Assembly: GCF_028209625.1 (NCBI RefSeq)
Contig: NZ_JAQLDU010000015.1
Span: 1-64,000 of the forward strand
DNA: 64,000 bases
Direction: 5' to 3'
Source of the DNA: Collinsella aerofaciens
GTDB taxonomy: Bacteria; Actinomycetota; Coriobacteriia; Coriobacteriales; Coriobacteriaceae
The notes beneath the pieces were generated by a model. It saw nothing but the letters and a program-made list of their open reading frames with translations. It made no database searches and was not told the origin of the DNA. Numbering within the stretch: position 1 is the stretch's first letter; every line of letters begins with the position of its first letter. Shown here piece by piece: positions 1 through 5,829 of the stretch. The translations under genes were made by a program, and so were the position numbers.

Positions 1-107
1 ACGGACAGGGCCTCGGCCGCCGGCTTGCAGCCGACGCCGGCGTCGAAGAGCTCGACGGCCCGCCTCCTGGACTCCAGGTCGTGCTTCACCCTGAGGTCTA
101 TACTCAT
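1..107 (-). CDS. IS3-family transposase OrfA, 5' end only (runs off window)
   Basis: Reading leftwards from an ATG at 107, the 35 visible codons closely match the start of the OrfA at 3701: both begin with a short hydrophobic stretch followed by DLRVKHD, then a basic helix and an LF motif. This is the N-terminal helix-turn-helix region of an IS150-type OrfA, which binds the element ends. The two copies differ at many residues, so they are related elements and not identical copies. The rest of the gene lies outside the window, so it is unknown whether the element is complete. Confidence 0.75.
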   Translation of the reverse strand, partial: MSIDLRVKHDLESRRRAVELFDAGVGCKPAAEALS

Positions 108-153
108 GGAAAACCTCCCATTTCCCGATGTCCAAGAAATGGGAGGCAGTTCA
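1..153 (-). mobile_element. Left end of an IS3-family (IS150-like) element
   Basis: The end at 153, read on the minus strand, starts TGAACTGCCTCCCATTTC, the same terminal sequence as the complete element at 3654. As in that copy, a hairpin (CCTCCCATTTC ... GAAATGGGAGG) lies between the terminus and the orfA start. Just outside the tip is half of a host hairpin repeat (154-176) whose intact form is at 852-895. The element therefore seems to have landed inside the transcription terminator of the gene at 191. Confidence 0.75.
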
Positions 154-190
154 CTGTCCCCTTTGTGGCGGTTTTAGGTGGCGTGGGCGG

Positions 191-790
191 TTAGGCCTGG
201 AAGGTATCGCGGTCGGGGGCGAAGGACTGCATGGCCGCTATGGTGCGGTCAAAGAGCTCGGGGAGCTCCCAGCCCAGCATCTCGGCACCCTGCGTAATCA
301 CGTCGCGCGAGCAGCCGGCGGCAAAGCGCTTGTCCTTGAACTTTTTCTTGAGCGACTTGGTCGTAAAGTCCATGACGCTCTTACTCGGACGCATGATGAC
401 GGCAGCACCGATCAAGCCGGTGAGCTCGTCGCAGGCAAACAGGATCTTTTCCATCTGCAGCTCGGGCTTGGGCAGCGAGGTGTTGAAGTCCGACGTGTGC
501 GTCTGAATGGCGCGAATGAGATCGGGAGAGGCGCCCTCGCCTTCAAGGATCTCGGCCGCATAGATGGTGTGGTTCATGGGGTCGTCCTCATGCTCCTCCC
601 AATCTAGGTCGTGCAGCAGACCGACGATGCCCCAAAACTCCTCGTTCTCGGGGTCGAACTCGCGCGCAAAGTAGCGCATGGTGCCCTCGACCGTTTCGCC
701 GTGGGTGATGTGGAACGGGTCCTTATTGTGCTCGTTGAGCAATTCGAACGCACGGTCGCGGGTGATTCCGGCGGAAAGTGGCTCTGCCAT
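191..790 (-). CDS. HD-domain protein, probable phosphohydrolase
   Basis: The protein has 199 residues. An HD motif (LLHDLDWEEH) lies near residue 60, after an upstream histidine in the ITHGETV segment, which is the metal-binding pattern of small stand-alone HD proteins. Such proteins hydrolyse phosphoester or nucleotide substrates, but the substrate cannot be read from sequence. It is probably soluble, since no signal peptide or membrane segment is visible. It is transcribed in the same direction as the CarD-like gene upstream, but a terminator-like hairpin at 852-895 separates the two. Its own downstream terminator is interrupted by an IS end. Confidence 0.8.
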   Translation of the reverse strand: MAEPLSAGITRDRAFELLNEHNKDPFHITHGETVEGTMRYFAREFDPENEEFWGIVGLLHDLDWEEHEDDPMNHTIYAAEILEGEGASPDLIRAIQTHTSDFNTSLPKPELQMEKILFACDELTGLIGAAVIMRPSKSVMDFTTKSLKKKFKDKRFAAGCSRDVITQGAEMLGWELPELFDRTIAAMQSFAPDRDTFQA

Positions 791-851
791 AAAAGACTCC
801 TTGTGCTCGCAGGTATCGCTAAGAATGAATACTACTAGAACGACTAGAACG

Positions 852-895
852 AAAAAACCACCACAAAGGTGCCTGTCCCCTTTGTGGTGGTTTTT
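852..895 (-). terminator. Terminator-like hairpin repeat after the CarD-like gene
   Basis: The arms AACCACCACAAAGG and CCTTTGTGGTGGTT flank a short GC-rich loop. On the minus strand the stem is followed by a run of T, as expected for an intrinsic terminator of the gene ending at 908. The sequence GACAGGCACC in the loop and the arm sequence recur as a half copy at 154-176, so it also behaves as a dispersed repeat. Confidence 0.7.
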
Positions 896-907
896 GGCGC
901 GGATGGG

Positions 908-1393
908 TTAGTTGAGGGCGGCTTGGGCTAGGCGGGCTTCGGCGGCCTCCTCGGTGACGCCCAATGCCACGGCGAACTCCTCGATGGAGCGGCGCTTGGC
1001 TTCCTTGAGTACACGCATATAGTAAGAGCTGGGCTTTTTATCGGCTTCCTCGGCCTGGCGAATGCGGTGCATCATGGTCTTTGCCACGCGGACCGTCTCG
1101 GGCGCGCCCAGCTTGAGCTGCTGCTTAAAGTGTGTCTCTTCAAGCGAGCTGTTGCGCTCGGTAAAGGTGTCGCACTCCAGCTCGTCATAGTGGCTCAGCA
1201 GATGCTCGGCATCTTGCTGAGAGATGGCGGCATGCAGACGGTCGGCCTGCGCCACGGGGTACATAAGGATCGTCTGCGCATGCCCCTGCTTGGCCTCGAG
1301 CAACAACATGGGCTGCGGCGTGTCGTCCCTAAAACCGACGACGGTGCAGACTCCCTGACCCGGATGAATGACGTGTTGACCGATTGAGAACAT
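908..1393 (-). CDS. CarD-family transcriptional regulator
   Basis: The protein has 161 residues. The first 60 or so match the RNA polymerase-interacting domain of CarD/TRCF proteins, with an opening VIHPGQGVCTVVGF strand pattern. The C-terminal helical half corresponds to the DNA-binding part of CarD and has many charged helices. CarD proteins bind the RNAP beta subunit and stabilise open complexes at rRNA and other promoters. The ATG at 1393 is preceded by GGAGGTAG, a good ribosome-binding site. The gene appears to be monocistronic, with a terminator hairpin just after its stop. Regulator targets cannot be inferred from the window. Confidence 0.85.
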   Translation of the reverse strand: MFSIGQHVIHPGQGVCTVVGFRDDTPQPMLLLEAKQGHAQTILMYPVAQADRLHAAISQQDAEHLLSHYDELECDTFTERNSSLEETHFKQQLKLGAPETVRVAKTMMHRIRQAEEADKKPSSYYMRVLKEAKRRSIEEFAVALGVTEEAAEARLAQAALN

Positions 1394-1735
1394 GCTACCT
1401 CCAACTTATACGAATTTACGTATGTCTAGAATAACACGCTGACGTGCGCAAATCCTCGCTTTATGCAGGAAAAGCACACAACTCTGATAGGTAAGAGTAT
1501 TCGATAAAAGACACAGCTCATTCACACCTTTATGCATTTTCAACGCGTGCATAATCTGCAGGCAGACCGGCATCTTTGAGTGACTCCATACAAGCTGTAG
1601 TCAATTTTGTGCATATGCAATTTCGATTGGCTTTACCCTGCGACAGTGCCCCTCGCTTGTGATAGAGTGCTACAAACTCTGGCTTTTGCCCTACGAGTGA
1701 CCAAGAGCTCGGGGGCTTTAACACAAGGAGGATCT
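1394..1735. other. Divergent intergenic region, carD-like / argS
   Basis: About 340 bases without a supported gene. It must hold the divergent promoters for the CarD-like gene and argS. It is less GC-rich than its neighbours. I see no T-box or other aminoacyl-tRNA leader structure before argS. I could not assign -35/-10 pairs with confidence. Confidence 0.5.
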
Positions 1736-3589
1736 ATGCCCGAGAAGATTGAAGAGCTGGTACGCGCTGCGCTTGCTGCGGCCCAGGAGGCCGGCGACCT
1801 TTCCGCATTTGAACTTGACGATTGCGCTATCGAGCGACCGGCTGACACTTCTCATGGCGAGTGGACCTCTACCATGGCCCTGAAGTCCGCCAAGCTGGCC
1901 CACTGCGCCCCGCGCAAGATCGCCGAGGCCATCGTTGCCCATATGCCCGAGGATCCCGCGATCGAGAAGGTTGAGATCGCAGGCCCCGGTTTCATCAACT
2001 TCTACCTCTCCGTTGCCGTCAAGAATGCCATCTTTGGCGAGGCTCGCGAGAAGGGCATGGACTTCGCTAAGTCCAACGTCGGTGGTGGCCTGAAGACCCA
2101 GGTCGAGTTCGTTTCCGCCAACCCCGTCGGCCCCATGCACATCGGCCACGGCCGCTGGGCCGCGCTGGGCGATTCGCTCTGCCGCGTTATGGACCACGCC
2201 GGCTATGAGATCCAGCGTGAGTTCTACATCAATGACCACGGCTCTCAGATGAACACCTTCGGCAACTCCATCAGCACGCGCTATATGCAGCTTGCCGACA
2301 TCATCGCCAAGCAGGGCGTTGATATCGACGAGGCTCACAAGCTGCTGATCGCCGACCGTGACGCCTTTGTTGCCGACGAGAACGACGAGCACCCCGAGAC
2401 CCATCCGTATCAGGACAACTTTGCCGAGACCTTGGGCAAGGACTCTTACGGCGGCGACTACATCATCGACGAGGCCGCCGAGTTCTGGCGCACCGACGGC
2501 GATAAGTGGGTCAACGCCGATCCTCAGGAGCGCATGGAGAGCTTCCGCGAGCGCGGCTATGTAAAGATGGTCGATAACATGCGCGACCTCTGCCACGCCG
2601 TCAACTGCGACTTCGATCGTTGGTACTCCGAGCGCTCGCTGTATGTGAAGGACACCGAGGGCGAGACCGCCGGCACCTCCGCCGTCGACCGCGCTTTTGA
2701 GAAGCTCGACAAGATGGGCTACCTCTACACCAAGGACGGCGCCCTGTGGTTCCGCTCCACCGATCTGGGCGACGACAAGGACCGCGTCCTGATCAAGTCC
2801 GACGGCGAGTACACCTACTTCGCCTCCGACGTCGCCTATCACTGGGATAAGTTCCAGCGCGTCGATCACGTCATCGACATCTGGGGCGCCGACCACCACG
2901 GTTACATCGAGCGCGTACGCTGCGTCTGCGACGCTCTGGGTTACCCCGGCAAGTTTGAGGTTCTGCTGGGCCAGCTCGTCAACCTGCTGCGTAACGGCAA
3001 GCCCGTCCGTATGTCCAAGCGCAAGGGCACCATGGTGACCCTGCAGGAGCTCGTCGACGAGGTCGGCTCCGATGCCGCTCGCTACACGCTCATCTCCAAG
3101 AGCTCCAACCAGATGGTCGACTTCGACATCGAGGCCGTTAAGAAGCGCGACAACTCCAACCCGGTCTATTACGTGCAGTATGCTCACGCCCGCGTGTGCT
3201 CCATCCTGCGCCGTGCCGCCGACGTTACCGCCGAGCAGGCCGACGAGATGGGCATGAAGGCCGTTGCCGCCAAGGCCATCGGTGAGAACGTCGATTACTC
3301 GCTGCTGACCGACCCGACCGAGCTCGCCCTTTCGCGCAAGCTCAACGAGCTCACCGACCTGATCGCCAGCTGTGCTCGCGATCGCGCTCCGTTCCGTCTG
3401 ACCCACTTTGCCGAGGAGCTCGCCGGCGACTTCCACAGCTTCTACGCTGCCTGCCAGGTTCTGCCGAGCGAGGGCCGTCCCGTCGACCCCGAGCTTTCGC
3501 GCGCCCGTCTGGCAGCTTGCGACGCTGTCCGCGTGACGCTCGCCCTGGTGCTCACCCTCGTTGGTGTCTCCGCTCCCGAGCAGATGTAA
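1736..3589 (+). CDS. argS: Arginyl-tRNA synthetase
   Basis: This cytoplasmic class I aminoacyl-tRNA synthetase charges tRNA-Arg. The ATG at 1736 gives 617 residues and has AAGGAG just upstream; an in-frame start further upstream (1607) lacks such a site. The N-terminal tRNA-recognition (Add-1) domain covers about the first 100 residues. The ATP-binding HIGH motif is at residues 135-138 (PMHIGHG). The KMSKS-type loop reads MSKRKG near residue 426, typical of ArgRS. The C-terminal part is the DALR anticodon-binding domain. The length is normal for a bacterial ArgRS on the long side. It stands alone between a CarD-like gene and an IS3 element inserted 64 bases downstream. Confidence 0.97.
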   Translation: MPEKIEELVRAALAAAQEAGDLSAFELDDCAIERPADTSHGEWTSTMALKSAKLAHCAPRKIAEAIVAHMPEDPAIEKVEIAGPGFINFYLSVAVKNAIFGEAREKGMDFAKSNVGGGLKTQVEFVSANPVGPMHIGHGRWAALGDSLCRVMDHAGYEIQREFYINDHGSQMNTFGNSISTRYMQLADIIAKQGVDIDEAHKLLIADRDAFVADENDEHPETHPYQDNFAETLGKDSYGGDYIIDEAAEFWRTDGDKWVNADPQERMESFRERGYVKMVDNMRDLCHAVNCDFDRWYSERSLYVKDTEGETAGTSAVDRAFEKLDKMGYLYTKDGALWFRSTDLGDDKDRVLIKSDGEYTYFASDVAYHWDKFQRVDHVIDIWGADHHGYIERVRCVCDALGYPGKFEVLLGQLVNLLRNGKPVRMSKRKGTMVTLQELVDEVGSDAARYTLISKSSNQMVDFDIEAVKKRDNSNPVYYVQYAHARVCSILRRAADVTAEQADEMGMKAVAAKAIGENVDYSLLTDPTELALSRKLNELTDLIASCARDRAPFRLTHFAEELAGDFHSFYAACQVLPSEGRPVDPELSRARLAACDAVRVTLALVLTLVGVSAPEQM

Positions 3590-3660
3590 GCTACGGGTCA
3601 TTTGACCGCGCAGGTTTGGTTTAACTGAGCCTTGAAAGCCCGATCTCCCATATTGAACTG

Positions 3661-3692
3661 CCTCCCATTTCTTGGACATGAGAAATGGGAGG
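3661..3692 (+). other. Hairpin at IS left end, upstream of orfA
   Basis: A 10-bp perfect stem (CCTCCCATTT and AAATGGGAGG) around a 12-base loop lies between the IS terminus and orfA, ending 8 bases before the start codon. The right arm contains GGGAGG, the probable ribosome-binding site. In transcripts entering from outside, the hairpin would hide this site, a known way for IS elements to limit transposase made by read-through. The same hairpin is present in the copy at the left window edge. Confidence 0.7.
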
Positions 3693-3700
3693 CTTTCTTT

Positions 3701-4192
3701 ATGCGCGTTGATTTGAGAGTGAAGCATGATATCGAGGCCAGGAAGGCGGCCATAGGGCTCTTCGAGCTCGGGCACGGGTATAAATCTGCCGCGATTGCCC
3801 TTTCGCTTCCCGTGGAAGCCGTGAGAAGATGGCAGGAGATATACCGCGCATTCGGGAGCGAGGTGCTGCTGCGCATGGACGGAAAGCAGGGCAGGTACAC
3901 ATACGAGCAGAAGGTCGCCGCCGCCTCCGCCGTCGTCGACGGCGGCATGACGAAGACCGAGGCGATGGCGGCGTTCGGCATAATGTCGATGTCGCCGCTC
4001 AAGAAGTGGTGCGCGCTATACCGCCGGGGCGGCGCGGAGGCCCTGCGCCCGAGGCCCAAGGGCCGGCCGAAGGGTTCCAAGGCGAGGCCGCGGACCCGCG
4101 AGGAGGAGCTCGAGGAGCGGTGCCGTAGGCTCGAGGCCGAGGTGGCCTACCTAAAAAAATTACGCGCCCTGGTCGAGAGGGACGGGCTCTGA
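3701..4192 (+). CDS. IS3-family transposase OrfA
   Basis: The protein has 163 residues, taking the ATG at 3701, which follows GGGAGG at a suitable distance. It has two helix-turn-helix segments (about residues 15-45 and 70-100), a basic arginine/proline-rich linker, and a C-terminal heptad coil that ends in the frameshift region. This is the usual OrfA plan of the IS150 group. OrfA alone binds the ends, and fusion with OrfB by -1 frameshifting gives the active transposase. The reading frame ends with TGA about 30 bases after the slippery site. Confidence 0.9.
   Translation: MRVDLRVKHDIEARKAAIGLFELGHGYKSAAIALSLPVEAVRRWQEIYRAFGSEVLLRMDGKQGRYTYEQKVAAASAVVDGGMTKTEAMAAFGIMSMSPLKKWCALYRRGGAEALRPRPKGRPKGSKARPRTREEELEERCRRLEAEVAYLKKLRALVERDGL
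4151..4162 (+). promoter_or_regulatory. Programmed -1 frameshift site
   Basis: OrfA is read CTA AAA AAA TTA here. Slipping back one base on A AAA AAA moves the ribosome into the frame of OrfB, which is open through this point and continues to 5064. Seven consecutive A are the classical IS3-family slippery heptamer. Confidence 0.85.
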
Positions 4193-5064
4193 CCAGGGCG
4201 AAGGCCGAAGCGGTCGCGGCCCTGCGCGCCGAGGGGCACGCGCTCGGGCACCTGCTCGCATGCGCCGAGCTCAAGCGGTCGACCTACTACTACGCCCTCG
4301 CGCACCCGCCGAGGCCCACGCGCCCCGAGCTCCGGGAGGCGGCCGCCGAGATCTTCTCGCGCACCGCCAACGGCTGCGGGCACCGGCAGATAGCGATGTG
4401 CCTCAGGGCGGAAGAGGGGGCCGTGATAGCCGACAAGACCGTGCTCAAGATGATGCGCGAGATGGGGATTCGCTGCGGTATCAGACGCGAGACGGCCTAC
4501 CACAGGTACAACTCGTACAGGGGCGTCGTCGGCAGGACGTTCGAGAACGTGATCGCGAGGGATTTCGACGCCGGGGCCCCGTGGCGGAAGCTGGGAACGG
4601 ACGTCACCGAGTTCAAGGTGGCGGGCGGCAAGGCCTACTGGGCCCCGACGCTGGACTTCTGCACCAAGGAGATCGTGGCGAGCGACATATCGACCACGCC
4701 CGACATGGCCCAGCAGGTCAGGATGCTCGACGAGCTGCTGTCCAAGATCCCCGAGGGCGCCGCCCCGACCATGCACTCGGACCGGGGCTGGCAGTACCAG
4801 CACGCCTCGTACACATCCAGGCTCGAGGCCGCCGGCATCGTCCAGAGCATGTCCAGGAAGGCGAACTGCATCGACAACGCCGCCACCGAGCAGCTCTTCG
4901 GCCACGTCAAGGACGAGTTCTACCGGGGCCGCGAGTGGGAGACGTTCGAGGATTTCAAACGCGACCCGGAGGAATACATAGTCCACTGGAACACGAGCCG
5001 GAGGCAGGTAAGATTGAAGGGCCTGACCCCGGAGGAGTTCCGGAATCAGGCCCTCGCGGCCTAG
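4156..5064 (+). CDS. IS3-family transposase OrfB (DDE integrase domain)
   Basis: The reading frame is open from the frameshift site to 5064, about 302 codons, and is most likely made as an OrfAB fusion. An N-terminal HTH_21 region contains the NGCGHRQIAM motif (compare GYRR in relatives). The rve catalytic domain has all three acidic residues in context: TDVTEF, HSDRGWQYQ and ATEQLFGHVKDE. This is a complete DDE triad. The enzyme cuts and joins the IS ends by a copy-out route in this family. An internal ATG at 4396 could start a shorter product, but it would lack the front domain. No damage is visible. Confidence 0.9.
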   Translation, partial: KITRPGREGRALTRAKAEAVAALRAEGHALGHLLACAELKRSTYYYALAHPPRPTRPELREAAAEIFSRTANGCGHRQIAMCLRAEEGAVIADKTVLKMMREMGIRCGIRRETAYHRYNSYRGVVGRTFENVIARDFDAGAPWRKLGTDVTEFKVAGGKAYWAPTLDFCTKEIVASDISTTPDMAQQVRMLDELLSKIPEGAAPTMHSDRGWQYQHASYTSRLEAAGIVQSMSRKANCIDNAATEQLFGHVKDEFYRGREWETFEDFKRDPEEYIVHWNTSRRQVRLKGLTPEEFRNQALAA

Positions 5065-5149
5065 TCGCTATTTAGGGCGTCCAAGATTTGGGACGCAGTT
5101 CATATGGAGGTCGGGCTTTTTGCGTTTGGTGAGACTATTTGGTTTGCTG

Positions 5150-5330
5150 GGAAATGCTACCAAATCGCAACTATACCGGTTTACGGGGCTGAATCGCCAA
5201 CTGGCGACCATGGTGCCAATGGCAAAATTAAACCCGCAGGTAGATGGCTTATTGTTTCTAGAAAATGCAGGGCATGGTTGGCTTGCAGCATTCTGGCCCC
5301 GTAATCCGGCGTAGTTTTGAAAATTGTCCC
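5150..5330. repeat. Imperfect palindromic repeat, copy A
   Basis: The arm 5176-5217 pairs with 5271-5309: CCGG-TTACGGGGC at the base and ACCATG-TGCC / GGCATGGT near the loop. The loop (about 5222-5268) contains AACCCGCAGGTAG, then a TTGTTT-GAAAA stretch. Copy B (5377-5563) shares this loop while its arms differ but still pair. No gene is supported here. The outer flanks (GGGA-AAT and ATTGTCCC) also tend to pair. This is a DNA or RNA structural repeat of unknown function. Confidence 0.65.
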
Positions 5331-5376
5331 TTGGGGACGGAGGAAAATGGATCATTTTTGTCTCGCGGAGGGGTGG

Positions 5377-5563
5377 CGGGATACCGTCCGCCACGAATTG
5401 GGCTCATCTCCTACGTTTGGACGCATATCCCGAACCATGCCGAAAAGTACGATATTAAAACCGCAGGTAGCAGACTCGTTGTTTTTGAAAAAACAAGGGT
5501 ATGGTCAGGGGCTCGGGTGCAAACGTAGTAGATGGGCGCGATTTGTGGCGCGGCTATTCCGGG
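5377..5563. repeat. Imperfect palindromic repeat, copy B
   Basis: The arms 5377-5441 and 5498-5563 are about 65 bases each and complementary at most positions: CCGCCACGAAT pairs with ATTTGTGGCG, and CTACGTTTG pairs with CAAACGTAG. The loop carries AAACCGCAGGTAGCAGACT, then TTGTTTTTGAAAA, as in copy A about 230 bases upstream. It lies between an IS3 element and rho. The short overlapping frames in this stretch look like chance. Confidence 0.7.
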
Positions 5564-5658
5564 TGCCACGGCTTCACTCCTCTGGCGTGACATTTCAAGG
5601 CGCTTTTGAGGAGGAGTGTCCCTGATGACTGGGCGTTTAAGAACGTCCAATGACTAAG

Positions 5659-5686
5659 TTGCAGGTGGTTGCGGTTGTGTTACACT
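5659..5686 (+). promoter_or_regulatory. Candidate sigma-70 type promoter of rho
   Basis: TTGCAG (5659-5664) and TACACT (5681-5686) are separated by 16 bases. Each matches the consensus at 4 of 6 positions. It would give a leader of about 135 bases before the GTG of rho. Long rho leaders are often autoregulated by Rho itself, but no specific element is recognised here. Confidence 0.4.
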
Positions 5687-5829
5687 AACGCTGCGTATAT
5701 GACGCAATCATCTCGATACAGATCAATGATGTCCGTCGTTTTGAACGGAACTAGACTGTTTAGCCGCCCTGAAGGTTTATGCAGGGAGCATGTGATCACA
5801 GGGCTTGAAAAGAAAGTTGAGCAAACACT

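Larger units (their letters stand above)
3654..5102 (+). mobile_element. Complete IS3-family element, IS150-like
   Basis: The element spans 1449 bases. The terminal inverted repeats (3654-3681 and 5075-5102) both start TGAACTGC and agree at about 22 of 25 positions. TAT flanks both sides (3651-3653 and 5103-5105), a plausible 3-bp target duplication. It encodes OrfA and OrfB in overlapping frames joined by an A7 slippery site. All key residues appear intact, so it may be active. It sits just downstream of argS. Confidence 0.92.

Noticed and set aside
1718..3775. Long minus-strand open frame across argS
   Set aside because: It is antisense to a clear ArgRS. Long antisense frames are common in GC-rich genes, and its translation is low-complexity Val/Gly/Leu/Asp-rich without motifs.
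5104..5625. Several short overlapping frames between the IS3 element and rho
   Set aside because: They overlap in different frames inside palindromic repeats and lack ribosome sites or recognisable products.
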